A stretch of DNA of 64,000 nucleotides, taken from contig CBDCEM010000002.1 of NCBI GenBank assembly GCA_965215825.1, positions 744,001 to 808,000 on the forward strand, in the 5' to 3' direction. This DNA comes from JAWPMT01 sp965215825. GTDB taxonomy: Bacteria; Bacteroidota; Bacteroidia; Cytophagales; Cyclobacteriaceae. Every line of letters begins with the position of its first letter. The first letter of the stretch is position 1. The position numbers and the translations under genes are program-made. This document shows, in pieces, positions 1 through 8,896 of this stretch. The notes under the pieces were generated by a model. That model worked only from the letters and a program-made list of their open reading frames with translations. It ran no database searches and had not been told where the DNA came from.

Positions 1-900
1 TCAGTTCGATTCGAAGATCGGTTTGAAGAAATTACCATTACTGTGTTTTCTTCAAATGAGTCAATCCGGATTACAGAAGCCCCGGATTCGCTTAGTGTGG
101 GTCAGACGTTCACCTTACGTGCCGAATACACGGACATCAGCGGCAGCATCAGTCAACCCGAGTTGCCCATGATCTGGACGGTAACCGATCAAAGTGTAGC
201 CACCATAGATGAAAACGGAACCATTCGAGGCTTATGGGTAGGAATTGCAGAGGTAAAAGCGAGTGTCGGAGATTTCTCAGACTCCATCTCCTTTGAAGTT
301 AACCGGGCAGAAACCATTTTCGATGAGGAGTTAAGAATCGTCTCATTAACCCAAAATATGGAGCTGGGCACCCAGTTTCAATTTGAAGCACAGTTTTTCG
401 ATAGTTCCGGGGAAGTGGACCTTACCGTATTTCCTGATTGGACTTCTTCCGCACCAAATGTGATAAGTATCGATCAAAATGGATTGGCCCGGGCACTTAC
501 CGAAGGTGATGTAACGATCACGGCCATCGGCAATGGAAAAAATAGCTCTGTAGAAGTTAGCGCATTCTCAGAAGTCACAACTACTTCTCGTAGTGGTTCG
601 TTGGAAGGAACAGGCTACAATATAAGCGGAAGCTTCACCTTGCAACTGGACGGTGATGAATTGATCCTTTCCTTTGAAAACGCAAGCATTGATCCAAATG
701 CACCAGGTCCTTATTTTTATCTGAGCAACCAGGAGCGCAGTGTAACTGGTGGAGTAAATCTTGGTAAAAGTCAGGATGGCACGTTTAGCATCAATGTTTC
801 TGATGTTTCTTCGGAAACCACCATCAACAGCTATGATTATGTCATCGTGTGGTGTGAACCCTTCAATGTTACGCTGGGATTGGGGAGCTTAAGCAAATGA
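1..900 (+). CDS. Surface protein with BIG2-like Ig domains and C-terminal DM13 domain (5' partial)
   Basis: The frame is open from base 1 to the TGA at 898-900, so the gene begins outside the window; a GTG at 43 is only an internal codon. The visible 299 residues contain two bacterial Ig-like (BIG2-type) repeats, each with the pattern ATIDxNGxxRGL or SIDQNGLARAL followed by a G-[ED]-[AV] strand. The last 110 residues resemble a DM13 domain: a LEGTGYNISGSF start, a GPYFYLSN strand and the hallmark VIVWCEPFNV with its single conserved Cys, then a small-residue end. DM13 domains are thought to have a redox role in extracellular proteins. The protein is probably exported. It overlaps the next gene by ATGA, so the two are translationally coupled. 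The DM13 call is from memory of the family pattern. Confidence 0.7.
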   Translation, partial: SVRFEDRFEEITITVFSSNESIRITEAPDSLSVGQTFTLRAEYTDISGSISQPELPMIWTVTDQSVATIDENGTIRGLWVGIAEVKASVGDFSDSISFEVNRAETIFDEELRIVSLTQNMELGTQFQFEAQFFDSSGEVDLTVFPDWTSSAPNVISIDQNGLARALTEGDVTITAIGNGKNSSVEVSAFSEVTTTSRSGSLEGTGYNISGSFTLQLDGDELILSFENASIDPNAPGPYFYLSNQERSVTGGVNLGKSQDGTFSINVSDVSSETTINSYDYVIVWCEPFNVTLGLGSLSK

Positions 901-1772
901 TTACCGATAAACGACTATATGGTATTCTGATCATTTGTCTTCTCGGCTTCAATTGCCTGGCTGGCGGTGGCTGGCCTCAGCACAAAGGTGATGGTTTCCT
1001 GAAGTTGAACCAGTTTACCATGCGTGCCAATCGGTATTTCAACCCTGAAGGAAATATCATTGATGTAAGGCCAAAAATTTCTGTCTACACGAGCAGTTTA
1101 TACCTTGAATACGGGATCACTTCAAAGTTTACAGGAATCGTGTATTTTCCGTTTTTCTCAAGGGTCACGTTGAATAATTTTGAAAAACTGGACGGAACCA
1201 TCGATGCGGGTGATCAGATAAATTCTCTGGGAGATGCTGATATTACCCTGAAGTATGGAATTGTAACGGATCAGCCGACTGTGGTCAGTATTTCTCTTAC
1301 CGGAGGAATTCCAATAGGCGACCCAAACGGAGGAAGGACCCAATCTTTGCAAACAGGCGATGGGGAGTTCAATCAATTGGTAGCCTTCGATATCAGTCAT
1401 TCCTTTTACCCGGTACCTGCCTATTTCACGGTCAATGTGGGAATTAACAACCGGACCAAGGATTTGTCAGATGAATTCAGGTATGGGCTTGAAGCCGGAT
1501 ATACACACAAAAACTGGTTGACTGTTTTGGCAAAGCTGTATGGGGTAAAATCTTTAAGAAACGGAGACCAGGCCACCAGCCCTAATCAAGGATTATTCAG
1601 TAATAATGTTGAATATTTGGCCCTCTCGCCAGAAGTTATTGTGGATTATGATAACAAGTTCGGCTTTACGGCCAATGTAAGTTTACCTGTTTCGGGTCAA
1701 CAGATCCTTGCCTCTCCTTCTTTTTCAATCGGCGCTTACCTGAAGTTTCATACCCGGTTTTCAGGAACCTGA
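897..1772 (+). CDS. Predicted outer-membrane beta-barrel protein (transporter-like)
   Basis: A 291-residue protein with an N-terminal signal peptide (hydrophobic LYGILIICLLGFNCLAG). The remainder is alternating polar and aromatic beta-strands with short turns, ending in an aromatic-rich strand (IGAYLKFHTRF), as expected for an outer-membrane barrel. The layout (YGITSKFTGIVYFPFF early, GDADITLKYG, then SLTGGIPIG) resembles the small FadL/MetA-pathway-like or transporter barrels common in Bacteroidota. The ATG at 897 overlaps the stop of the upstream DM13 protein, so a surface Ig/DM13 protein and a barrel are made together. The substrate is unknown. Confidence 0.6.
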   Translation: MITDKRLYGILIICLLGFNCLAGGGWPQHKGDGFLKLNQFTMRANRYFNPEGNIIDVRPKISVYTSSLYLEYGITSKFTGIVYFPFFSRVTLNNFEKLDGTIDAGDQINSLGDADITLKYGIVTDQPTVVSISLTGGIPIGDPNGGRTQSLQTGDGEFNQLVAFDISHSFYPVPAYFTVNVGINNRTKDLSDEFRYGLEAGYTHKNWLTVLAKLYGVKSLRNGDQATSPNQGLFSNNVEYLALSPEVIVDYDNKFGFTANVSLPVSGQQILASPSFSIGAYLKFHTRFSGT

Positions 1773-1780
1773 GTATAAAA

Positions 1781-1804
1781 AAGCTGCCCCTTGCGAGGCA
1801 GCTT
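1781..1804 (-). terminator. Stem-loop with U-tract on the minus strand
   Basis: AAGCTGCC (1781-1788) pairs with GGCAGCTT (1797-1804) around an 8-nt loop. The A-run at 1777-1782 gives a U-tract only on the minus strand. The plus strand has the hairpin but no T-run after it. It may stop antisense transcription or protect the 3' end of the barrel mRNA. Confidence 0.4.
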
Positions 1805-1870
1805 CACCAAAGTCCATACAAACTTCGGTTATGCCGAGTAATTTAGCGTACCATACGTTTCAAAGAAGTT

Positions 1871-3166
1871 TTGTTGAAAGTCCGTCCCCGATATTTTCTA
1901 TTGTTCTGGTTGCTGCTCAATCTGCTTCAGGCTGCAATTACAGAAACTCACAATGATGAAAGTTACTATTGGATTTATATTCAACAAATGCAATGGGGGT
2001 ACTTCGATCACCCGCCCATGGTGGCTTTAGTTATTAAACTTGGTTACTCGCTTTTTCAAAGTGAGTTCGGGTTGAGGCTGGGTAATGTATTACTCATGAG
2101 TGTTGCCCTTGTGTTTTTGTTTAAAATCCTTCCGAAGGAATACTTTCAGCGTACACCGATTTACCTGCTGATTCTCTCTGTGCCTTTCTTGAATTACCTG
2201 GGATTCCTCGTTTTTCCCGATGGACCTCTAATCGCTTTCGGTGCTGCTTTCCTCTATTTCTATAAATGCTGGCTGGATAACCGGCAATGGAAGTATGCCT
2301 TGATCCTTGGTCTTTGTGGAGCGGCCATGCTCTACAGTAAGTATCATGCCGGATTATTCTTCATATTGATCGTTCTGTCCAACCCCTCCCTTTTGCGCAA
2401 TTCGCAGTTTTATCTCATCGCCGGAGTTTCACTGTTTCTTTTCATTCCACATATCTGGTGGCAATATCAAAGTGACTTCCCGTCTATTCGATTCCATTTG
2501 GTGGAGCGTGCCTCCTCTTTTGAATTAAAGTACGCGCTACGCTTTATGGGAGAACAAATCCTCGCCGTAGGACCGGTTCTGCTGATCAGTCTCTTCATCA
2601 AAAGCAAGGATCGGTTTGAATCCGCTTTGGTTTTCATTGTCCGGGGCTTCTTCTTTTTCTTTTTGTTTTCCTCACTGCGAGGGGTCGTCCACATTCAGTG
2701 GACCTCTTTGGCATGGCTACCGGCTATTTATTTGGCGGCGCGGTTTTGGAAAGAACAATTCAAGTGCAAATGGTGGTATTCGCTCATTATCCCTCACATT
2801 TTGATGACAATTCTTTTTCGGCTGTATGTTGGAACAACTCTTTTGCCCGGTCAAAAAATCGGGCCACACTACATCAAAGGGCAAGAGATTTGGTACCATG
2901 CACTCGCTGAAGAGGTCGGTGATCGACCTGTGGTCTTTTTATATGACCTGAAAGAACCAAGCGCTTATACTTTCTACACTGGAAAACCCGCCATCGCTGT
3001 TTATCCGGATGGAGAAAAACAAAGCCAGTACGATCTGTGGGTTAAGGAAAAGGAACTGGCCGGAAAACCGGTGGTGATCGCCAGTAAAAGAAAGTTTGAA
3101 GGAGCAATTGAATTTAATACCGGAGGAAAGAGGCGTGTTTATTTGAAGACCGTGGAAAGTTATTGA
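1871..3166 (+). CDS. Integral-membrane glycosyltransferase, GT39/ArnT-like
   Basis: A 431-residue polytopic membrane protein with about ten hydrophobic segments. Near the N terminus it has the GT39/PMT-type first-loop acidic motif (NDESYYW) followed by QWGYFDHPPMVAL, the conserved HPP region of lipid-linked sugar transferases. Such enzymes move a sugar from a polyprenyl-phosphate donor to a lipid or protein acceptor at the outer face of the inner membrane. The C-terminal 100 residues form a soluble periplasmic domain. The start is TTG at 1871 or 1874; an in-frame TAG at 1844-1846 excludes a longer protein. It stands alone, so the acceptor cannot be inferred. Confidence 0.7.
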   Translation: MLKVRPRYFLLFWLLLNLLQAAITETHNDESYYWIYIQQMQWGYFDHPPMVALVIKLGYSLFQSEFGLRLGNVLLMSVALVFLFKILPKEYFQRTPIYLLILSVPFLNYLGFLVFPDGPLIAFGAAFLYFYKCWLDNRQWKYALILGLCGAAMLYSKYHAGLFFILIVLSNPSLLRNSQFYLIAGVSLFLFIPHIWWQYQSDFPSIRFHLVERASSFELKYALRFMGEQILAVGPVLLISLFIKSKDRFESALVFIVRGFFFFFLFSSLRGVVHIQWTSLAWLPAIYLAARFWKEQFKCKWWYSLIIPHILMTILFRLYVGTTLLPGQKIGPHYIKGQEIWYHALAEEVGDRPVVFLYDLKEPSAYTFYTGKPAIAVYPDGEKQSQYDLWVKEKELAGKPVVIASKRKFEGAIEFNTGGKRRVYLKTVESY

Positions 3167-3214
3167 AGCCTGGTCTGTTCTGACAAGCGCAAAGTAGGTT
3201 GAGCTTGTCTAAAC

Positions 3215-4597
3215 CTACTCCCTGTCCACTCTCTCAAACGCTCCAATGTCTGGCATCGCATCTCTTGGTATACCAAGGATATCATCAACAATACGAGAAC
3301 CAGTGGCCTGGTCTCTTGCAAACGCCAGGGAGTCCAGTTGATAATCAAAAGAAAAGGGATCAATGAACCCGGGGAAGTTAAAGTCCACGGAACTGAAATT
3401 GCCAGGCCAGTTCCCCTCACTACGGATGATGTTTTGTCGGACCATGGTGTCCAGGACAGCTCCACCTTCATTACCAAAAAATAGTTCTTCTGACTCTGAG
3501 CCCCACAAAATGGAATTGGAAATAGATACGGATAGATCAGCCACTAGGGGTTCTTCGCTTCCGGGGAAATTATCCAGGAAAACCAAAGACGGTTCATCCC
3601 TGATAAAACTCGTCTGCTCATTGGTAAACGTACAGTGATCATAGGTATAATTTCCTCCAACAAAAGTGCTCACCATAAAACCTCCACAATCGTAAATCTC
3701 TGAATTGCTCAATTGTAGCTCAGAAGTAAATGCCTGAATGCCGGCATTGGACATATGTCTAATGGTTGTGTGATCAAGGTCCATCTGTACCCTTAGTTCG
3801 TCCACATTGGTACCGAAGGTGAAAATGCCAGTGATGGCGTTTTCAATCGTAGCATACGAAATGCGATTGTTTCGGCTTCCTGGAAAAAAGACCAATCCGC
3901 CCCATTGTCCGGGAGCTCTTAAAAATGAGTCATCGAAGCGCGTGTTTCGGAAAGTAACCACATTCCCGGAATCTCCGCGAACATCAAGTGTTCCTTCTAC
4001 AAAGATGGACGCTCCATTATCAACCAAAACGCGTGTCCCAGGCTCAATGGTCAGTGAACACAAAGAGTCAACGGCTACAAAACCCTGAATCACATAGGGT
4101 TTCTCATTGGTCCAGATTTCATCACAGACGATTTCATTACGAAGAAAATTAGCATTCTGACCCCAGGCTTCCAGTTTAATGTCTGTTTGGGTTTGATTCC
4201 AACTCACAAGAACCGAATCCTTCACCAAAAAAGGCAGGTTCTGATCTGTCGGATCAATATTCACATTCACCAGAACCAACAAGCTATCACCCTTCTCTAG
4301 TAATTCATCTCGAACCGAAGCGCCCTGTTTCCCATTGACAATGATGTCATAAGAAGAATCATCACCTCCAGCCACCGCAATTTCATCCAGCGTCAGGTCC
4401 TGGTTCGAAGGGTTAAAGATTCTGAAACGCCTGGTGATACTTGTGCGGGAAGTAATCAACGTATCAAAACTGACCGTATCCATACTAAACACCAATTCCC
4501 CAACAGCGACACCCATGGGAGGCACATCGTCCTCAATGGAACAGGCGACCCAACCCAAGGACAGAAAAAGAATGATAAGAACAGGTACAGGTTTCAT
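3215..4597 (-). CDS. Right-handed beta-helix lipoprotein
   Basis: A 460-residue lipoprotein: MKPVPVLIILFLSLGWVACS has a lipobox with Cys19. Residues about 30-150 form a beta-sandwich-like region (FRIFNPSNQDLTLDEI is typical of Ig-like domains of the choice-of-anchor type). Residues about 160-445 are a parallel beta-helix with recurring strand/turn units (GTLDVRGDSGNVVTFRNTRF, ATIENAITGI, TTIRHMSNAGI, SEIYDCGGF). The C-terminal PDIGAFE signature is typical of polymorphic beta-helix surface proteins. It has no recognisable T9SS sorting domain. It is probably a cell-envelope protein of unknown ligand. Its 5' end lies about 30 bp from the end of prfA on the same strand. Confidence 0.7.
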   Translation of the reverse strand: MKPVPVLIILFLSLGWVACSIEDDVPPMGVAVGELVFSMDTVSFDTLITSRTSITRRFRIFNPSNQDLTLDEIAVAGGDDSSYDIIVNGKQGASVRDELLEKGDSLLVLVNVNIDPTDQNLPFLVKDSVLVSWNQTQTDIKLEAWGQNANFLRNEIVCDEIWTNEKPYVIQGFVAVDSLCSLTIEPGTRVLVDNGASIFVEGTLDVRGDSGNVVTFRNTRFDDSFLRAPGQWGGLVFFPGSRNNRISYATIENAITGIFTFGTNVDELRVQMDLDHTTIRHMSNAGIQAFTSELQLSNSEIYDCGGFMVSTFVGGNYTYDHCTFTNEQTSFIRDEPSLVFLDNFPGSEEPLVADLSVSISNSILWGSESEELFFGNEGGAVLDTMVRQNIIRSEGNWPGNFSSVDFNFPGFIDPFSFDYQLDSLAFARDQATGSRIVDDILGIPRDAMPDIGAFERVDRE

Positions 4598-4627
4598 CTA
4601 TCCTGATAAAACGATGAATTCATTGGA

Positions 4628-5695
4628 CTATTCCCCTTCCTGAAGTTTTTCTGCATTTTCAGCAATGCGTAATTCTTCGATGAAATTACCGATTTGGCCA
4701 TTCATCACGTTGGGCAAGTTGTATACGGTAAAACCTATTCGGTGATCTGTCACACGCCCTTGTGGGTAATTATATGTTCTGATCTTATCGGACCGGTCTC
4801 CACTTCCCACCATAGATTTTCGTGCCGAGCTTATTTCCTCGTTGTGTTTCTTCAATTCCATTTCATAAATTCTGGAACGAAGCACCTTGAGCGCCTTGTC
4901 GTAGTTGGCATGTTGCGAACGGCCGTCCTGACACTCGACGACAATTCCTGTAGGGTGATGGGTGAGACGAACTGCCGATTCTGTTTTGTTAATGTGCTGA
5001 CCACCAGCTCCGGAAGCGCGAAAGGTATCTTTTCTGATATCACCCATGTTGAGTTCTACATCTACCTCTTCTGCTTCAGGAAGCACGGCAACTGTAGCTG
5101 CGGAAGTATGGACACGTCCTTGTGATTCGGTGGCTGGTACCCGCTGTACCCTGTGTGCTCCCGATTCAAATTTCAATTGTCCAAAAACGTCTTCCCCTTC
5201 TAAAGAAGCCACAATTTCCTTGAATCCACCTGAACTTCCTTCATTAAGGTTTAGTACAGAGAATTTCCAGCCTCTTGCATCCGCATATTGCTCGTACATT
5301 CGGAAGAGATCTCCAGCGAATATGGCCGCTTCATCTCCGCCGGTACCTGCACGGATCTCCAGAATCACGTTTTTGCTGTCATTAGGATCTTTGGGGATCA
5401 ACATCACCTTAAGCTCCTCTGATATTTCTGTGACCTTAGGGTCCAGCTCATCAATTTCAGCTTTTGCCAATTCTCTAAATTCCGGATCCTTTTCCGTTTC
5501 AAGAACTTCCTTGGCACTGGCAAGGTCCTGCGTGACCTTCAAATACTGATCATAAACCTTCACGATCTTCTCCAGATCTCTGTATTCTTTGTTCAGCTTG
5601 GTATATTTGCCCATATCAGACATGGCATCTGGTTGGACAATGAGCTGGCCTACTTCTTCGAATCTGTGTTTGATCGCCTCTAACTTGTCAGTCAT
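4628..5695 (-). CDS. prfA: Peptide chain release factor 1
   Basis: At 355 residues it has the length of RF1. The stop-codon-reading tripeptide PAT is at 187-189 in the context RVPATESQGRVHTSA; RF2 has SPF instead. The catalytic GGQ is at 231-233 (GAGGQHINKTES), whose Gln contacts the peptidyl-transferase centre. N-terminal domain 1 is helical. It recognises UAA and UAG on the ribosome and triggers hydrolysis of peptidyl-tRNA. A -7-like TAGTTTTG on the minus strand at 5715-5722 lies about 20 bp upstream of the ATG, so its leader would be short. Confidence 0.97.
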   Translation of the reverse strand: MTDKLEAIKHRFEEVGQLIVQPDAMSDMGKYTKLNKEYRDLEKIVKVYDQYLKVTQDLASAKEVLETEKDPEFRELAKAEIDELDPKVTEISEELKVMLIPKDPNDSKNVILEIRAGTGGDEAAIFAGDLFRMYEQYADARGWKFSVLNLNEGSSGGFKEIVASLEGEDVFGQLKFESGAHRVQRVPATESQGRVHTSAATVAVLPEAEEVDVELNMGDIRKDTFRASGAGGQHINKTESAVRLTHHPTGIVVECQDGRSQHANYDKALKVLRSRIYEMELKKHNEEISSARKSMVGSGDRSDKIRTYNYPQGRVTDHRIGFTVYNLPNVMNGQIGNFIEELRIAENAEKLQEGE

Positions 5696-5709
5696 TCAGC
5701 ATACGTTTA

Positions 5710-6207
5710 ATGTGCAAAACTAATACAGTGACCCCTTCTAATCGCTTTTTGATTAACAGTCCCCTTAAGAATTCGTGGATATCCTGCGTCATGCTGCTTC
5801 TGATGACATTATCAATACTAATATCCAGTTGCGATACTCAAAATGGTGTAGATCGTGAGGCTGTTAAAAGGGAAATGGCCAATAGAGAATTGAAACGGCT
5901 ACGTAATTCAGACATTCTCAAAAGAGGTGAAGAAATAGGTAAGAAGTATTTTGAAACTTCAACTGATGCTGCTGCTTTAGCCGATAGCCTGAAGTTAGAA
6001 GTGAAAGTGCTAATAGTGGCCGAGACGGAAGAAGAAAAACAATTGCTGGAAGCTTTTTCCTATGCCGTCGAAAACAATCAGGATATAGAAGACTACCTAT
6101 CAGATACGCCACAAGAGATTTTCTTCTACCACCCAAAACTTGAAGGCGATAGTCTACTAGTTACTCGGATTACCATTGCTAAAAAGGTGGTCGTTCAGTC
6201 TTTGTAG
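5710..6207 (+). CDS. Hypothetical lipoprotein
   Basis: Up to 165 residues, unrecognised family. A hydrophobic run ending in the lipobox LISSC (Cys near residue 41 of the longest form) predicts a lipoprotein; the mature part is about 125 residues, charged and mostly helical, then a short beta segment (EIFFYHPKLEGDSLLVTRITI). The start is uncertain. The ATG at 5710 gives an unusually long signal sequence and overlaps the probable prfA promoter, so TTG 5749 or ATG 5791 are good alternatives. It is divergent from prfA. Confidence 0.6.
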   Translation: MCKTNTVTPSNRFLINSPLKNSWISCVMLLLMTLSILISSCDTQNGVDREAVKREMANRELKRLRNSDILKRGEEIGKKYFETSTDAAALADSLKLEVKVLIVAETEEEKQLLEAFSYAVENNQDIEDYLSDTPQEIFFYHPKLEGDSLLVTRITIAKKVVVQSL

Positions 6208-6346
6208 CATTCAGAGGCACCATACGCTCACAATGGGACACCTTCCAAAGTGAGACGATCCAGGTTTTTGAGAAACGTGAGATTAGCTCCTCTTTATTGC
6301 ACCGTCGCACCGTCCCAAAATGGCACTTTTCAAACCTACGGGTTAT

Positions 6347-7864
6347 TTAACCCTGATGTTCTGGCTTCAATAGGTCGTTGACTGCTTTCACGGGATTGAA
6401 TGTGATTAATGGCACCTCAACAAAAAGTGTATTCCAAAAAGCCATACTTCCGTTCCAGAGTCCAGGCAACTCCTGCGCTTTTAGGGCTTTCCCGTCCTTA
6501 GATTTTTCAGTGGCAAATCCTGTTTCGGGATCCCGGAACTTCATTAAATCGTATTTTTCACCAAGGTGATTTTTTAAACCACAGACGACATCAACGGGAT
6601 TAAAGTGGGTTGCTGCATTAAAAACCTCTTTTTGACCTTCACCAGACAGGTCAATCTGAGCGGTTTCTACCACTTGAAGCGAGGCAGTTCCGTCACCACC
6701 ATCTATCCAGAATGGTCCTCCACCGGGATCTCCTTCACTCTTTACCATACCGCAAACCCGAATCGGACGGCCGAGGATTTCGATAAGGGCTTCTGCAGAT
6801 AAGTTCGTATCTGATTTATATCCTAGTTTTTCCTTTGCGAATTGCTGCACTGTTTCAAGGTCAGCGCTCCCGGACTTTAGCTGCTCGATGTAGGTAAACA
6901 CCTGCGATTGTACTTCCAGTAACAGCCCACCTATTACCTTTTTATATCGAATGGTCGCTCCTTTCAATCGGTCTGGGACCACATTATCAATGTTTTTTAG
7001 GAAAACAACATCAGCATCGATCTCATTGAGGTTGGCCAATAATGCCCCATGACCAGCTGGTCGGAACAAAAGGGATCCGTCGATATTTCGAAATGGTTCA
7101 TTATCTAAGTCCACAGCAATCGTATCTGTTCCCGGCTGCTGTATACTGTATGAAACTTCCAGCTTGCAATCAAATTTTGATTCATAGTCGGAACGCAGTG
7201 ACTCCACATGGGCTTCAAAAGCTGACTGGTGCTCCGGAGACACAGTGAAGTGCAAGGCAACAGCGCCATCCGAGCCTTTTGCATATTGACACCCTTCAAC
7301 CACATGTTCTTCAACAGGAGTCCGAACTACTCCATTTTCACGGTGAAACTTTAATAACCCCTTCGGTAAGGCACCGTAATTCATGCCTTCTTTGTTGAGT
7401 AGTGCGCCAATGATCGCAGTATATTCCTTTTGAGCATGTGTTTGCTGCAGACTTTTGTCCTGATCAAATTGACGGCTCAATTCATCGTAAAACGCGAAAT
7501 CTTCCAGTTTTTTGAGAAACTCAAAAACAGAGCCTGGTTGCTGATCAGCAGTCAGCTTCTGATAGGCTTCGTCTGTACCCGTATAGGACTCAAGAAATGC
7601 AAACAATTTTTTGAACATCCGGCTTGCCGCACCTGAGGCAGGAACAAACTTGACTACCTTTTTCCCTGCAGAGAGTTCATCATAGTTTGATGTTGCTTTT
7701 GAAACAGCGACTTCATCAAGTTTCGAAATCCCATCTCCTTCAATCGCAGGAGCTTTTAGCCTCGAAGGAGGAAACCCCTTTTTGAAATAGGCAATCTGTT
7801 CTTCTACGATTTCCAGGTCAAGGCCATGGTCAATAATTTGTTGCTTATCAGATGCTGAAAACAT
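6347..7864 (-). CDS. DUF4301 family protein
   Basis: A protein of about 505 residues matching the Bacteroidota DUF4301 family: an early VPASGAASRMFKKL motif, FRPAGHGALLANLNEIDADVVFLKNIDNVVPD in the middle, and RVCGMVKSEGDPGGGPFW towards the end. The pattern of a sugar-nucleotidyltransferase-like fold (G-A-A-S-R-M, G-H-G-A-L, K-N-I-D-N) suggests a nucleotidyltransferase-related activity, but no function is established that I know of. I chose ATG at 7864 (MFSASDKQQ) over the longer frame from 7912, which would add 16 residues of unlikely sequence. Confidence 0.75.
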   Translation of the reverse strand: MFSASDKQQIIDHGLDLEIVEEQIAYFKKGFPPSRLKAPAIEGDGISKLDEVAVSKATSNYDELSAGKKVVKFVPASGAASRMFKKLFAFLESYTGTDEAYQKLTADQQPGSVFEFLKKLEDFAFYDELSRQFDQDKSLQQTHAQKEYTAIIGALLNKEGMNYGALPKGLLKFHRENGVVRTPVEEHVVEGCQYAKGSDGAVALHFTVSPEHQSAFEAHVESLRSDYESKFDCKLEVSYSIQQPGTDTIAVDLDNEPFRNIDGSLLFRPAGHGALLANLNEIDADVVFLKNIDNVVPDRLKGATIRYKKVIGGLLLEVQSQVFTYIEQLKSGSADLETVQQFAKEKLGYKSDTNLSAEALIEILGRPIRVCGMVKSEGDPGGGPFWIDGGDGTASLQVVETAQIDLSGEGQKEVFNAATHFNPVDVVCGLKNHLGEKYDLMKFRDPETGFATEKSKDGKALKAQELPGLWNGSMAFWNTLFVEVPLITFNPVKAVNDLLKPEHQG

Positions 7865-7999
7865 ACGGTTTGGTTTATTCGGGATAAAAGTAGGCTCGAC
7901 CCAGCAAAACATAAAGTAGTTCCCTGAGCTTTTTGAAAATAAACGAGTTCGGATTGTCAGGATAAGTCATTAATTTGGAGAAAATACTCGTTTTCAGTA

Positions 8000-8458
8000 A
8001 TGTCTCAAGATTTATTCAACGTAGCCCCGGCTTTCTATGGAATGTCGCTGATTCCTCAAAAGTCCTGGAAAAATTATGGATTCGCCTTATTAGTTATAGC
8101 CGGGTCCGATGGTGAAGTATCCGATCCGGAATTGGAGTGGCTGACAATCAGCCTTGCCAAAAGTCTCGATGTGGACGAGGCAACCGTTGCGGCCTGGGAG
8201 GAGTATGATTTTGAAGAGGAGGAACTCGATGAAGTATTTCACAAAATTGATTCCAAAAGTGTAGCGAGTTTCAGCAAGCTGCTCATCTACGATGCCATTC
8301 GCATGAGTTATGCGGATGACGATTACGCAGATGATGAACGTGCCAGAGTTGGAGAAGCTGCCGTCATGCTTGGCATGACGAAAGACATGGTGTTGGCAAT
8401 TGAAGTACTTGTCGAGCAGGAGCGTGCAACGGATAAGCTTAGATCACTTGTTTTATAA
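8000..8458 (+). CDS. TerB-like helical protein
   Basis: A 152-residue acidic, all-helical protein. The GFALLVIAGSDGEVSDPELEWL segment is the first TerB-type helix pair (an A-x-D-G-x-[VI]-x-x-x-E pattern), followed by a second acidic loop (MSYADDDYADDERARV). TerB-like domains bind metal or mediate membrane-associated complexes in tellurite and stress functions; the exact job here is unknown. It ends in TAA one base before the next ATG, so it is co-transcribed with the thioredoxin-like gene. Two further TerB-like genes are at 52.1-52.9 kb. Confidence 0.65.
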   Translation: MSQDLFNVAPAFYGMSLIPQKSWKNYGFALLVIAGSDGEVSDPELEWLTISLAKSLDVDEATVAAWEEYDFEEEELDEVFHKIDSKSVASFSKLLIYDAIRMSYADDDYADDERARVGEAAVMLGMTKDMVLAIEVLVEQERATDKLRSLVL

Positions 8459-8896
8459 ATGAAAGTATTACTATTCGCCGCAATTTTACAGTTGTCAGCC
8501 GTTCAATCTCACCAAGAAACGGATGACCTCAAATGGTATACCCTTGAGGAAGTTCAGGAATTGATGAAGACGGAACCTCGCAAAGTCTTTATCGATGTTG
8601 TCGCTGATTGGTGTAAATGGTGCAAGGTGATGGAAAAAGAGACGTTTACCGATAAGAAGGTAATCGCTTACATCAATGAACACTACTATGCTGTTCGCAT
8701 GGATTACGAAAACCTGGAGTCTGTCGAGTTCATGGGAGAAACCATTGGCAACAAAGACCTGGCGATCAGTTGGAATGTAAGAGATTTACCTGCTATTGTG
8801 TTTTGGGAAGAGGAATTCGAAGGTAAGTTTTTGTCTACCGGATATAAAAAGGCTGATCAGTTCTTGTTAGACCTAAAGGCTTTCAACGAATTCTAA
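8459..8896 (+). CDS. Thioredoxin-fold protein
   Basis: A 145-residue protein with a short signal peptide-like start (MKVLLFAAILQLSAVQS) and a thioredoxin fold carrying the redox site WCKWC (DVVADWCKWCKVMEK, around residue 50) and the matching cis-proline segment DLPAIVF. It belongs to the DUF255/thioredoxin_7 type of periplasmic disulfide proteins. It probably acts on disulfides in the periplasm. It starts directly after the stop of the TerB-like gene and its last 4 bp overlap the convergent nuclease gene. Confidence 0.8.
   Translation: MKVLLFAAILQLSAVQSHQETDDLKWYTLEEVQELMKTEPRKVFIDVVADWCKWCKVMEKETFTDKKVIAYINEHYYAVRMDYENLESVEFMGETIGNKDLAISWNVRDLPAIVFWEEEFEGKFLSTGYKKADQFLLDLKAFNEF

Noticed and set aside
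3182..3209. GACAAGC/GCTTGTC and overlapping GTAGGTT/AACCTAC repeats between convergent genes as a terminator
   Set aside because: Overlapping short stems without a T-run on either strand; too weak to call.
4694..5549. Long plus-strand frames opposite prfA
   Set aside because: They are antisense to a clearly coding, conserved gene and have unlikely residue composition.
6280..6350. GCACCGTC repeated twice and GGGTT-ATTT-AACCC near 6335-6348
   Set aside because: Two copies of 8 bp and a short stem without a T-run; no support for an element.
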